From Monoplex corrugatus (taxonomy: Eukaryota; Mollusca; Gastropoda; Littorinimorpha; Ranellidae): a stretch of 64,000 nt of DNA. The stretch is taken from positions 24,301,116 to 24,365,115 of the forward strand of contig JAPXFY010000023.1 of NCBI GenBank assembly GCA_030674185.1, given 5' to 3'. The translations under genes and the position numbers were made by a program. The first letter of the stretch is position 1. The number at the start of each line of letters is the position of its first letter. This document shows positions 1-10,506 of the stretch, in pieces. The notes beneath the pieces were generated by a model. The model worked only from the letters and a program-made list of their open reading frames with translations, was not told the DNA's origin and did not search any database.

Positions 1-660
1 TTCCCTTCTATCTCTTCTTCTTTCTATTCTTTCTTTTTCCTTCTTTTTCCTTCTATCTCCTTTTTTCCCCTTCAATCTCCTTTTTCATTTTATTCTTATT
101 TTTCTGTATTTCTTTTTTTTTTTTTCATTTAACCATTTTCTTTTTTCTTTCACACATTCTTTTTCCTTATACTCCTTTTTTTTCTTTTTCCTTCTTTTTC
201 CTTGCATCTCCTTCTTTTGCCTTCAGTCTCCTTTTTCATTTTATTCTTTTTTTTTGGTTTTCCTTTAACCATTTTCTTTTTTCTTTCACACATTATTTTT
301 ACTTATATTCCTTTTCGTTCCCTCTATTTCCTTTTTTCCCTGTCGCTTTCTTTTCCTTTGTCTCCACTTTGTCTTCTTCGTTTTCTTTTATCGTCTTCTT
401 TTTTTTTTTGTCTCCATCTTTTTCCTTTATCGCCTTTGTTCTCTTTATCCTGTTTACTTCCCTTTATCCGTGTTTTCCTTTACCGTCTTCTTTTTTTTTT
501 TTCTTTGTCTCTTTCATTTTCTTTATTGTCTTATTTTGTCTTTATCTCCTTTGTTTTTCCTTTTATTTATTTCTTCCTCGTCTAAATCTGCTTTTTCTGA
601 ATCTTCTTCCTTTCTCAAACCCCCACCCCACCCCTCTGTTTTTTTGTTGTTTTCTTTTTC
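1..660. repeat. C/T-rich low-complexity tract
   Basis: The whole stretch is pyrimidine-rich on the + strand, made of irregular TTTTTC, CTTC and poly-T runs. Long open frames here translate only to Phe/Leu/Ser runs and are not genes. The opposite strand is a polypurine tract. Confidence 0.9.
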
Positions 661-744
661 TTTAAGAATACAGATTGTTTCCTATCGTCCAGATCAGATG
701 TCTGTCTGTGTGTCTGCGTGTGTCTCTGTGTATGCGTTTGTTTT

Positions 745-880
745 CTGTTTTGTTGTTGTTGCTGTTGTTGTTGTTGTTGATGATGAGGAGGAGGACGAGA
801 AGGAGGTGGAGGACGACGACGACGATAATGATGATGATGATCATCATCATCATGACGACGACCACGACGATGATTTGATT
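745..880. repeat. Trinucleotide microsatellites (GTT)n, then (GAN)n and (ATC)n
   Basis: A (TTG)n block runs directly into GAG/GAC/GAT triplets and ends in ATC repeats. The frames read as poly-Val, poly-Asp and poly-His; there is no other coding signal. 881-989 shows no gene. Confidence 0.85.
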
Positions 881-987
881 TACCCACTTCCCCCCCTCAC
901 CCGTTTTGCCACGACCCACGTCCTCTCTCCCGTCACAAACTTTTAATCTTCTTGGAGCTGTCTCGTATGAAATAAAACGATTACTTC

Positions 988-989
<2 letters not shown>

Positions 990-1065
<76 letters not shown>

Positions 1066-1472
1066 GCGTGCGTGCGTGTGAGTGCGTGTGTGGGGGGATG
1101 TGGAATGTGTGTGTGTGTTTGTGTGTGTGTGTGGGGGGGGGGGTGTTTGTGTGTGAATGTGTGTGTGGGGGTGTGTGAGTGCGTCTGTGTGGGGTGTGGG
1201 GGTGTTTGTGTGCGTGCGTGTGTGTGTGTTTGTGTATTTGTTCTTTTATTTGTGTGTGTGTGTGTTTATTTGGTGTGTGCGTGTGTGTTTCTATTTGTGT
1301 GCGTTTTTTTTTATTTGTGTGTGCGTGTGTTTTTATTTGTGTGTGTGTGTGTGTGTATCTGTGTGCGTGTGTGTGTGTGTGTGTCTATTTTTGTGCATGT
1401 GGTATGTGTATGTGTGTGTTTGGTACCGGTATATGTATGTATGTATGTGGTATGTGTGTGTGTGTGTGTATG

Positions 1473-1505
<33 letters not shown>

Positions 1506-1560
1506 ATGGTATGTGTATGTGTGTATGTTTTTGTGTATGTGTGAGCGTGTGCGAGAGTAA
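990..1560. repeat. (GT)n microsatellite, interrupted
   Basis: A pure GT run of about 60 bp begins near 992 and is followed by 500 bp of GT with GGG, TTT and TAT interruptions. Cys/Val dipeptide frames are artefacts. 1561-1835 has no recognisable gene. Confidence 0.95.
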
Positions 1561-1835
1561 GTTCGCGCACGCGTGCGTGTATGTTTGTCTGCCTGTGTCT
1601 GTGTGTGAAGAAGGAGACGCAGAACAAAGATGATGACCATAATTTTATTGTCAAGGGGAGTGACATAACCACATGATGTGTTTATTGTTCAAGTCCAGTC
1701 CTGAACTATGGAGTCTCTACACTAACACAACTACACACTTACACAGAATCTATATGAATATGAACGAAACATCCTAACATATATAATCATCAAAAATCGA
1801 CCATAACTGGAATGTTTGGGAGGGCGGGTGCGACA

Positions 1836-1838
1836 GAG

Positions 1839-1887
<49 letters not shown>

Positions 1888-2245
1888 GACAGAGAGACAG
1901 AAAAGAAAGAGACAGACAGAGAGAGAGAGACAGAGAGAGACAAAGAGAGATACAGAGAGACACGGAGAAAGACAGAGAGAGAGAGACAGAGACAGACCGA
2001 CACAGAAAGTAACGGAGAGAGAGAGACAGAGAGAGAGACAGAGACAGAGACAAAGACAGAGAGACACACACACACAGAGAAAGAGAGAGAGACACACACA
2101 CAGATAGACGGAGAGACACAGAGAGATACAAAGAGACAGAGAGAAAGAGACAGACACACACAGAGAGAACAAGACAGACAGAGAGAGACAGACACAGACA
2201 AACAGACACAGAGAGATAGAGACAGAGAAAGAAAGACAGAGATTA
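1836..2245. repeat. GA/CAGA-rich homopurine tract
   Basis: Pure (GA)n at about 1840-1874 is followed by mixed AGAC/AGAG units to about 2245, with almost no pyrimidine other than C. The reading frames on both strands are repeat artefacts. Confidence 0.9.
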
Positions 2246-2384
2246 TATAGAAAATTTCAGGACAGCCAGACAGCAGAAAGTCCTCAGAGGAAAACCAACC
2301 CACCCCCTTCATCAAGCAAATATTTTATCCCTAAACTCTATACACTCTGTACACTCTAAGGGAGCTGGGCCCTATTCAGGCCAT

Positions 2385-2600
2385 GACTCCTGGATGCCTC
2401 TCTGATATCACTGTATCAGTCTCGGTTTCAATTTCTCAAGATGACGTCTCCGCGCTCGGAATGAATTCCATATGCACTAACCTCACAGGTGCCATGTGAT
2501 GGAGAAGACCCAGAACGATCATGGCACAAGCCTTAAGCCTGCGCATAAAGCCATGAGGTGGCCAAGTCTTGAGGTCCTACCTAGCCTGTTTTGATTTATC
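2385..2600 (+). repeat. SINE-like dispersed repeat, copy a
   Basis: The block begins with a TTTCAATTTCTCAAG-type motif, then GACGTCTCCGCGCTCGGAA, an ATTCCATATGCAC motif and a tail around CCTACCTAG. The same succession occurs at 3236-3445 (+) and, partly, at 24885-24978 (-). It has no coding capacity. The core motif resembles a SINE I recall as common in gastropods; that match is from memory. 2246-2384 shows nothing else. Confidence 0.6.
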
Positions 2601-2689
2601 TTATACTAGTATTGTATCGGTATATCTTTGGAACTTTCTTGCTTACACTGAAATGATGTGTGTATCTGTGTATCTATCGCCATTGTGTA

Positions 2690-2860
2690 TTTATCTATCT
2701 GTCTGTCTGTCTACCTGTCTGTTTTTCTGTCTGTCTGTCTGTGGTCTCTCTGTCTCTGTCTCCCTCCGTCTTTCTGTCTATCTCTGTCTCCCTCTCTCTC
2801 CGTCTTTCTGTCTATCTCTGTCTCCCTCTTTCTGTTTATCTCTCCGATTCAATTTTTTTT
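2690..2860. repeat. (TCTG)n/(CTCT)n microsatellite
   Basis: Interrupted TCTG and TCTC repeats; Leu/Ser/Cys frames only. 2601-2689 carries no gene. Confidence 0.85.
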
Positions 2861-2862
2861 TA

Positions 2863-2965
2863 TCCCTCCAGGGCTCGAACTGACGCCTCCAATGTTGTCT
2901 GGCGTCTCAAAGCTAAGTCATTCTTGTGTCGGATGTTTTAACCACTTCGTTATTGGGCACCTAGT
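2863..2965 (-). repeat. tRNA-Leu-like sequence, probably a SINE head
   Basis: Read on the minus strand there is an A-box-like ACGAAGTGGTTAAAAC near the start and a B-box-like AGTTCGAGCCC near 2870-2885. It is preceded by GGAGGCGT, which resembles the long variable arm of tRNA-Leu. An A-run follows. I could not fold a clean acceptor stem, so this is more likely a tRNA-derived SINE head or a tRNA relic than a working tRNA gene. 2966-3125 holds nothing recognisable. Confidence 0.35.
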
Positions 2966-3126
2966 GTACCTAGGAACATTTTTAGTCTTAAGCAGTTTAC
3001 GTTTGTTCTTCTTCTACCAGACCCAGCTGGAACTCTTTTCACCTGCTTCTGCTTATTGCCTTCAGAGCTCTGGTCCTCTCCTTGACAGAAATCGACAAAC
3101 GCTTCATGGGGTCATAGGTGATTTTT

Positions 3127-3208
3127 CCTATCAATCTCTTTGCTCCGAATTCTTCTGCTGGATGCTCAGAGCGTTGTGAGCAGGCGCATTGTCGTAGTGA
3201 AGCAGCCT
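3127..3208 (-). pseudogene. mariner transposase fragment (catalytic DNAPAH region)
   Basis: On the minus strand, downward from about 3208, one frame reads LLHYDNAPAHNALSIQQK. This matches the second catalytic aspartate block of mariner-family transposases (HDNAPAH followed by a helix). Homology stops after about 22 residues; the following proline-rich segment with the third acidic residue is not found. It is a short relic of a transposase gene, oriented opposite to the mariner C-terminal relic at 3456-3608, with a SINE-like copy between them. Confidence 0.65.
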
Positions 3209-3235
3209 TCAGCGAAAGAACCCGGCGTCGCCGAG

Positions 3236-3445
3236 GCTGAAGTTTCAGTTTCAGTTTCTCAAGATGACGTCGTCTCCGCGCTCGGAACGAATTCCATATG
3301 CACTAACGTCACAGGTGCCACGTGTATGGTGACCGTGGCACAAACCTTAAGCCAGCACATAAACCCAAGAGCTGGTCAGGTCCTGAGGCCCTACCTAGAC
3401 TATGTTTTACCTAGTCTATATTTTATACTGGTATTTTATCAGCCT
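3236..3445 (+). repeat. SINE-like dispersed repeat, copy b
   Basis: Same order of motifs as 2385-2600, with small indels (for example GACGTCGTCTCC against GACGTCTCC). It lies exactly between the two mariner relics. Confidence 0.65.
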
Positions 3446-3455
3446 ACTGGAATTG

Positions 3456-3608
3456 AAGAGAGTCATCAAGAGAGCTGTGATGACGGAGCTGCAGAGAATC
3501 CCGGAAAAATTCTTCCAGGAGTGTATGAAGGCGTGACGAAGAAGGATGGAAAAGTGTGCTAGACTCAAGGGGGATTACTTCGAAGGGGAAAACTTGTTTG
3601 TAATTTAG
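3456..3608 (+). pseudogene. mariner transposase C-terminal fragment
   Basis: The frame starting at 3456 encodes a helix of the type IPEKFFQECMKA, an in-frame TGA, then RRRMEKCARLKGDYFEGEN and a natural stop at 3606. The pattern (helix, Trp, RRxxKC, GDYFEG) is the standard C-terminus of mariner transposases. The TGA sits where the conserved Trp is expected, so a TGG to TGA change is the simplest explanation. Only the last ~50 codons remain. It cannot act as a transposase. Confidence 0.75.
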
Positions 3609-3799
3609 ATTTGTTTTTTTTTTTACACCAGTCAGAGAATCCAACGATACTATCGGAATCTCACAATGCAACCAAAAATGTTTAAGGCTTCTTTGAGCAA
3701 CATTCTTATAGCTAGTCCTCAAAAAACTCTGAGTGGCAGGACTTTAAAAACTCAACACTACACAACAGAACCAGTCCTGTTACTTTTCTGACACATCTA

Positions 3800-3856
3800 C
3801 TAGTCGTAGTAGTAGTCGTAGTAGTAGTAGTAGTAAAAGTAATAGTAGTAGTAAGT
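3800..3856. repeat. (GTA)n microsatellite
   Basis: GTAGTAGTC-type triplet run. The following 3857-4177 is AT-rich with TGTGATATG-like imperfect repeats and no gene. Confidence 0.85.
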
Positions 3857-4179
3857 TGTTGTTGAATAGTGTTGCTCTATTCTTATATCATTATTCATCA
3901 TTATCGTTGTTGTTATTCTTTTTTAACAGTTTCAATCTATTTCAACAAATGAAAATACTTTTGTTGTTGAAGTTGTTACTTTGTGTAAATTTCAGAACGA
4001 ATCTCAGTGTTTATATGAAATGTTGACACGTTAAAGCGCGTTTACTGTATAATGTGATATGAAACTTTTAAGCACATTTTGTTATATAATGTGAAATGAT
4101 ACACAATACACCGTAATGTGAATGGATTCTGTTGTATTATTTGATACATGGTATGATGTGGTATGGTGTGATATATATA

Positions 4180-5796
4180 TACTACACGTCATTATTGAAG
4201 GGCCAGGAACGTTTTTGAGTCAATTTTTGAAAGGAGAAATAACCTATTTTCTCTTACTCTTTTCTCCAATTGGTTGCCGTAACTGAATGGATAAGAGCTC
4301 AGACAACATTGCAGTTTCCTTTTGGCACGTGTTTGGGGATTTGCCGATTTGCAATGGGCGGCCCAAGGAAGACAATTTCCACACGAAATTGTCGAATCTT
4401 CAGCAGGGTCTCTCTGACGACGCAGGCAAGGTAGCGACAAAATTCGCTTTGCACGTGCAAGGCAAGCCCTTTTTGAACACTACTCCAGCCAAAGTTGCCC
4501 GCAGACGAGGATAAAAAGGACCCGTTCTTGGTTCGTTTTAACCATGCTTGCAAGACGACGGATGACGGATGAGCAGCGGGGAAGAGCCCTCGCTCTGCTT
4601 GATGAAGGCCTAGCGCAGCGGGAAGTTGCTAGACGACTTGAAGTGTCGCATTCCACAATCCAGAGACTGCTGGAGCGCTTCAATGAGACTGGAGCAGTCC
4701 AGGAAAGGCGTCACACGGGTCGACCCAGAGTAACGACAAGACAGCAAGACCGCTACCTTGCCCTCTCCGTCCTGAGGGAAAGGGCATCCACTGCGGTGAC
4801 CTTGAGGGGTCAGCTGAGGGACGCAACAGGTGCTAACATCAGCTGCAGCACGGTGAGAAGACGGCTACATGAGGCAAACTTGAGGTCACGGAGACCGGCC
4901 GTCCGACCCGTGCTGTCACCGGTCAACAGAGTGCGCCGCATGACCTGGGCCAGGGAGCACGTGACCTGGACAAGGCAACAGTGGGCCCGGGTCTTGTTTT
5001 CGGATGAGTCCAGGTTCACCCTGACCTTTAACGATGGCCGGGCTTGGGTGTGGCGACGTCAAGGGGAGAGGTTCGCTGACGCCACTGTCCAAGAGCATAA
5101 CCGGTACGGCGGCGGGTCGGTGATGGTGTGGGGTGGCATGAGCCGTGGTACCCGGACCCCCCTGCTCCCCATTGACGGCATCCTGAACGGGGTCCGGTAC
5201 CGGGACGAGGTTCTGGCGGCCGTGGCACTGCCTGCGCTTGTGGACCTTGGTCAAGGCGCCATCTTCCAGGACGACAATGCACCTGCGCATCGAGCACGCC
5301 TTGTGACCGACTTCCTGGAGCAGCATGAAGTCGTCCGTATGGCCTGGCCAGCGTGCTCACCTGACCTGAACCCAATTGAACACCTCTGGGATGTGCTCGG
5401 GAGGCGCATCAGGGACAACCACCCCCCACCGGGCACCCTGGCCAGGCTGGTCGACATCCTGCAGATCGAGTGGGCGGCCATCCCTCAGGACACACTCCGT
5501 ACCCTTGTGGGGTCGATGCATCGGCGCTGTGAAGCATGCATCCAGGCTCGGGGCGGACACACGCGATATTGAAAACAGATTGGCCAAATCTGACACTTTC
5601 TGTTTTTTGAAAAGGGGGGGATGTTCCTTTAAATGCATGTGCTGTTCACTAATGGGTCATTGTGCTAATTTCTTTTTCCAAAACAGGTGTGGAAATGATG
5701 AAATAAAACATAGAATCAATTCTAAACATTGTCAATTATTTCAACTTAAAATTAGAGAGGAAGGAAGAAGTGGCCCTTAAATTATGATTAGGAGTA
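4180..5796 (+). mobile_element. Tc1-type DNA transposon, family A, copy 1 (1,617 bp)
   Basis: Terminal inverted repeats of about 26 bp (4180-4205 and 5771-5796) match at about 20 positions and begin TACT; both end in AAGGGCCA inward. A TA dinucleotide flanks each side (4178-4179, 5797-5798), the hallmark Tc1/mariner target duplication. One transposase frame lies inside. The other family A copies (11162-12771, 42659-44275, 56707-58315) are almost identical, so the ends are fixed by comparison. This is the only copy whose frame has no stop, frameshift or lost start. Confidence 0.96.
4544..5572 (+). CDS. Tc1-type DD34E transposase (family A), intact frame
   Basis: A 342-residue cut-and-paste transposase that binds the inverted repeats and inserts at TA. 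Residues about 6-115 form a bipartite helix-turn-helix region with a GRPR linker (HTGRPRVTT). The catalytic core has FSDES (first Asp), QDDNAPAH (second Asp) and SPDLNPIEHLWD (Glu). 34 residues separate the second Asp from the Glu, which defines the Tc1 class. The length is normal for Tc1. The ATG at 4544 sits in a good context (AACCATG), about 30 bp downstream of a TATA-like ATAAAAAG at 4512-4519. One oddity is a Trp in GRAWVWRR where the other three copies have Arg (GCT TGG against GCT CGG). Whether that residue tolerates Trp is unknown. Otherwise this copy could be active. Confidence 0.95.
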   Translation: MLARRRMTDEQRGRALALLDEGLAQREVARRLEVSHSTIQRLLERFNETGAVQERRHTGRPRVTTRQQDRYLALSVLRERASTAVTLRGQLRDATGANISCSTVRRRLHEANLRSRRPAVRPVLSPVNRVRRMTWAREHVTWTRQQWARVLFSDESRFTLTFNDGRAWVWRRQGERFADATVQEHNRYGGGSVMVWGGMSRGTRTPLLPIDGILNGVRYRDEVLAAVALPALVDLGQGAIFQDDNAPAHRARLVTDFLEQHEVVRMAWPACSPDLNPIEHLWDVLGRRIRDNHPPPGTLARLVDILQIEWAAIPQDTLRTLVGSMHRRCEACIQARGGHTRY

Positions 5797-5799
5797 TAT

Positions 5800-6330
5800 G
5801 TTGTGATATCATATATGATATCTGATCTGATATATATATGATTGCATATTAAGTGATGTGAAGTGATATGAAATTACATTATCGTACATTGTAATGCGTT
5901 GTATTGTACGATACGTTTTATACTGCATTGTACTAGTATCATATTATATAATGATACTAGTATTGTATTGTATGTTATTTTACTAGTTTTGTATTATAGA
6001 ATACTATACTAGTATTACATTGTATAATATTTCACTAGTTATTTTACTAGTTTTGTATTATAGAATACTATACTATTGTATATTTCACTAGTTTTTGTAT
6101 TATAGAATACTATACTAGTATTGTATTGTATAATATTTCACTAGTTTATTTTACTAGTTTTGTATTATAGAATACACCAGTATTGTATTATATAATACTT
6201 TAGTACATTTAATGTATCACGTAGTATTATACTAGTATTGTATTACATATTTTCTAGTATTGTATAACTATCTTACCAGTATTTCATCTCTTGGTATTAT
6301 TCTTGTTCTGTATTGTATAGTGTTTTACTA
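5800..6330. repeat. AT-rich imperfect tandem repeats
   Basis: Units rich in ACTAGTATTGTATTGTATA and TTTTGTATTATAGAATAC recur from about 5920 to 6290 with a spacing near 50-60 bp. No coding capacity. 6331-6639 is GT-rich and contains no gene that I recognise. Confidence 0.75.
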
Positions 6331-6639
6331 ATATTGTATTATATTCTACTGTGTTCTGTCCTAGTCTGTATAATCGTTTGTCTGTGAATTGCCAAAAGCA
6401 TGTGGAACTGTTGTATATCATCTGTTTCTTGTTAAATTAAGATGTCCCCAGGGGTGTCTGTCTCTGGTGGCCATGGTAGATGCCATGATGGTTTCCTTCT
6501 TCTGCCCTTGATTGCTGGTCTAATAAAGATGCTTTGCCTTTGGTGCTGGTGTGTGAAGGTGTGTCTGTTTAATGTGGATGGGTGTGTGTGTGTGTTTCTG
6601 TGTGTGTATGTATGTACATTAAATTTTTGACGTATCATT

Positions 6640-7735
6640 TCATCTGTCTTTAAGAGTCCAAGGTTTAGTTTGATGTTGCTTTTGGTCCGTTTCCTTTTCC
6701 TCAATTTCAGCCTAAACCTTCCCACTACAGGATTGTGGTCATTGTTGCAGTCTGCGCCTGGTAGTGTTTTTGCTGACAGTGAAGAATTTCTAAATCTTTT
6801 GTTAATCAGGATTTAGTCAATTTGATTTTTTGTTATTATCTCCTGGACTCATCCAAGTCCATTTTCTTCTGTTAGGCTGCTCAAACCAGGTGTTTCCTAC
6901 CATGAACTCATTCATCTGTGCCCATTCTACAAGTTCCCGCCCCCCCTTTCATTTTGTGCACCAAGGCCATGAGGTCCAACTATATCCTCCACCCTATCCG
7001 GTCCCACTTTAGCATTAAAATCTCCCATTATTATTGTAACTTCTTGTGATTTACATTGGACCTTGGCCATCTCTAAAACTTCGTAGAAGTTGTCGATGTC
7101 TTCCTGAGTACTTGCGGATGTTGGTGCATACACCTGTATGATGTCGATATCAAATGGTTTGCCTCCTAATTTGACCAGTAAAACTCTGTCAGACACTGCC
7201 CAGTATCCCTTAACTGCTTTTGATTTGTCTTTGTCCCATTATGCCGCCTACTCCTCTTTCATGTGAATTACCACCAGAGTATATCACTGTATATTCTCCC
7301 GATGTTATCATGCCTGCCCCCTTCCATCTCACTTCCCCTAGTCCTAAAATACTGATGTTAAGCCTTTCCATCTCCATTTTGATGTTGTCTAATTTACCTT
7401 TCTGCAACATTGTTCTGATGTTCCATGTTGCTATTTTGGTGTGTTTGAATTTAATTTTGGTCGCAGTAGCTGGCTGACGGTCTGGTGTCACCTGCGCCGC
7501 ATGACAGTCCCTACCAGACGAAGGTGCTCCACAGGAGCACCTATTGACGTCGTTAACTTTCTTCTTTCTCCTGTCCATGGTTTTCCTGGGGAAAATTACT
7601 ATGGTGGTTCCCCCTTGCCTTCCATCGGTGTTTTTTTCAGGGTTAACTCCCTTAGCCTTACTCTCTCCTGAGATATCCACAAGGCAGTGGAGCTATTTAC
7701 CCATAGCTTGGGGATCTGGTTCGTGGGCACCAGGG
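6640..7735 (-). pseudogene. RTE-type LINE, 5' part: APE endonuclease relic
   Basis: Minus-strand segments read, in order: a basic N-terminal leader (7680-7400); TWNIRTMLQKGKLDNI and LGLGEVRWKG, the usual start of APE-type endonucleases of RTE LINEs (often annotated as craniofacial development protein 2-like); FDIDIIQVYAPTS; MGDFNAKVG; then NTWFEQP-like and a basic LKLRKRKRTK linker near 6700. Several frameshifts separate the blocks and no reverse transcriptase follows, so the copy is dead and truncated. 7681-7735 matches the leader of the relic at 27604-28020. Confidence 0.85.
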
Positions 7736-7862
7736 CGTAAAAAAGCCCATGCTCCGGAAAAACCCGCAAAGTCCAGCGTTTTCACTGGAAGAAGCAGACG
7801 AGTCAAGTCAGGTGATCCGCTAATCCAATCAGAACTCTGCTCTATGGTAAACAGTTACTACA

Positions 7863-8304
7863 ATGGCGGACGCCGACGATCATCCGCTATTAACTGATAA
7901 ACAAACAAAAAAACGCAAAGTTCCTGGCTCAAAGAAAGAGAAAGAAAAGTTCAAACGTTTGAAAAGTCATTCTATAGGCGAGGACTGTCAATGTTTGCAT
8001 TTCAAGTGCTTTGAAGCAGTCGTAGAAGAAGAAAGACAAGCGTTAATTGTCAAGTTCAACGAGTACGACAGCAAGAATGCGCAAGATGCCTATCTCGCTT
8101 CACTGCTCAGATTGAAGTCGGTATCTAGACGCCGACCGAGAAGTGACGATGCTAACTTGCGTGAGCATTCTGTACAGTATACAGTAAAAGTCGTGAGAGG
8201 TGAGAAAACTGAAGAGATTGAAGTTTGTCAAAAGGGATTTTGCGCCTTCTTTGGCATTACCAAGAACCGAGTGGAGACGATACGTAAAGCTGTAGCAGCA
8301 ACAG
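7863..8304 (+). CDS. Exon 1 of an unnamed transposase-like two-exon gene
   Basis: The ATG at 7863 (context ACAATGG) opens 147 codons. A Lys-rich leader (KKRKVPGSKKEKEKFKRLK, plausibly a nuclear localisation signal) is followed by an acidic/basic region with CQCLHFKC, then VCQKGFCAFFGITKNRVETI. The last block (a Cys-x-FF-x-hydrophobic-GI-T-KRV pattern) recurs at the start of a large family of predicted animal proteins that I know only as uncharacterised. The exon ends at AACAG/GTAACA, a good donor. It reads in phase 1 into 9177, giving a continuous GHPPTDKRGKH motif, which is also typical of that family. I cannot name a biochemical role. Confidence 0.7.
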
Positions 8305-9176
8305 GTAACATTGTTTTTCAATTGTTTTTTTTTTTCACCTCGCTTCCTTCTTAGATCTGCAATTCTCTCTCTCTCTCAATCCTTACACTGTGTGTGGCGT
8401 TAAGTCTTTGCACTCACACTTGTATCCCTGTGTGTTAGGTGTTTCTGTGTATTTTATAATTTTCTGTGTATACTGGTGGTTTATGAAGTGTATTAATCAT
8501 GTGCTTGCGTGTGTTGTGTGTTTAGGGATAGGTGTACTGGGAAGGGTATTGTGGTGTGTGTGTGTATTTTATGTGTATACTGGTGGTTTATAAAGTGTAT
8601 CAATCGTGTGCTTGCATGTGTTTTGTGTTTAGGGATAGGTGTATTGGGAAGGGTATTTGTGTGTGTGTGTGTGTGTGCGAGAGTGTGTGCGCGTGTGTGT
8701 GTATGTTTGCCTACACTTGTTTTTGTGTCTGTTATTCTAGTCAGTGATACTGATAGTGTAATCTTTATGAGGGTATGCACATGTATGTGTGTATGCATGT
8801 ATACATGTGTGTGTGCTTGCATTTGCATGTGTTTGTGTGTGCGCGCGCATAGGTTTGGGTAGAATCGATGGGTCTGTTACATTATCGTGTGCTAATTGCA
8901 CAACTGTTCGTGCACGAGTCAGAACTATTCTGTAAAGGGAGACTACTCTCTCGCCCTCTTCCCTCAACGGCTTTCCCAGCAACAATAATAAGACTTGAAG
9001 ACTCGATCGCTGTTTGAGTAATTTTATGTTCTGTATGTAAGAGAACGAAACAGGGTCGATGGTTGATTGGTGGATGGGATTGAATGTATTTTGCATGTAA
9101 TAATCTGTTGATAATTTTATGTTATACAATAAATGGGTCCATTTTTTGATACTAATAAATGGTGTTTGATTTACAG
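8305..9176 (+). other. Intron of the transposase-like gene
   Basis: 872 bp, GTAACA donor and a TTTGATTTACAG acceptor, phase 1. It contains GT-rich repeats around 8500-8860, including an imperfect duplication of a TATACTGGTGGTTTAT segment (about 8470 and 8576). The family motif reads straight across the junction, which supports the splice sites. Confidence 0.7.
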
Positions 9177-10506
9177 GGCATCCACCGACAGACAAACGGG
9201 GCAAGCACAACAACCGACCTCACAAGATGACAGATCTGGTGAGAGAGACCATCAGATCACACATTTCCTCTTTCAAAGGAAGATCCTCTCATTACACAAG
9301 GGGCAAGACACGACGTTTGTATCTGCTGGAAGAGCTTTCCATCTCAAAAATTTTTGAGATGTTTCAGGGAAAGTATCCTGAAATTTCTGTGGGCTATGAA
9401 GCCTACCGAAGAATTTTTAATTCTGTTTATAACATCGGCTTTGGTTATCCAAGAAAAGACACATGTAGTAAGTGTGATGAGCTTCAGATGCAGATTACAC
9501 ATGTTGACAATGAGATTAAAACATCTAATGAGAGTGAATCAGATGAGCATCTTAAAAAAAACTACAAGAACTTCAAGTAGAACGAGAGTTGCATATTAAA
9601 AAGGCTGGCACATTCTATGAAAGAAAAACATCTGCAAAAACCAGAGCTAGGTCATGTGAAAGTTTTGAAGCCATCACATCTGACTACCAAAAGAATCTGC
9701 CCCATCCTAACAAAACAGCAAGTGATGTATACTACAGGCATCAGTTGACATTCATCACTTTTTGCATTCATGTTCTGGCAACAGATGATGTTTACATGTA
9801 CACTTATAATGAAACAGTTGCAAAGAAGGGCTCAGATGATGTGCGTTCAATCCTGCTTGACTTTGTCACAAAGTATTTAGCAGAATCAGTGAGAGAGGTT
9901 ACTTTCTTTTGTGATGGATGTGCTGGACAGAATAAGAACTTTACTGTGTTTCGCTTCTTATACTACTTGGTTCATGACAAAAAAAGATTTGACAATATGA
10001 AAGTTTGTTTTCCAATTCAAGGACATTCCTACATGGAATGCGATAGAGACATGACCAACGTAAGCATGAGATGCCCAGCTGAGATCCCTGAAGCCTGGCA
10101 AGAAGAGCTTCGCTCGGCCAGACAAAAGCCATCACCATTCAATGTCATCTCACTTTCTCGGGAATCCTTTTCATTCAGACTTCCTGGCACCTTCTTTCAA
10201 GCGAATGTGCCCTGTTCCAACAAGACCAATCAGAGAACTACAGTTCTCACAGACAAGACCAAAGCTGATGCTGTACAGGAACAGTTACAATGGCATCTTT
10301 GAAAGTGCGGTTCTCAAGCAACCTGTCAAAACTGGAAAAAAGGAAACAGCTCTTCCAACAACATCCCTGACACGTTCCTACACAGGACCACTTCAAATCA
10401 GCAAGGCAAACCATCAAATCATGCTTTCTTTGACGGTCTTCAGACAGCTCCTATCCAGGATATAGAAGAACTGTGTGACACTGACACAAGTGACCATGGA
10501 GACTAA
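9177..10506 (+). pseudogene. Exon 2 of the transposase-like gene, frameshifted
   Basis: Frame 2 from 9177 gives DKRGKHNNRPHK, SHYTRGKTRRLYL, YEAYRRIFNSVYNIGF and a CSKCDELQ metal-binding-like motif, ending at a TAG at 9578. The same protein resumes in frame 1 (LQVERELHIKKAGTFYERK) past an A-run at about 9553-9560, so a one-base indel separates them. Frame 1 then gives FFCDGCAGQNKN, which resembles an RNase-H-fold active-site block, and an IQGHSYMECDRDM motif. After about 10200 the best frame is unclear: frame 2 gives a plausible RNSYNGIFESAV, while frame 1 has a TGA at 10300 and reopens to 10506. The indel in a homopolymer could be an assembly error, so the gene may be alive or a pseudogene. 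I saw no terminal inverted repeats around it. The function is not established; a DDE/RNase-H-like transposase origin is an inference. Confidence 0.6.

Noticed and set aside
994..1560. Long Cys/Val-rich open frame of 188 codons
   Set aside because: It is only the translation of a (GT)n microsatellite; similar artefacts arise from all CA, GA and GAT tracts in the window.
4916..5375. Long antisense frames (115-136 codons) repeated in every family A copy
   Set aside because: They lie antisense to the GC-rich transposase gene and follow its codon structure; no independent support.
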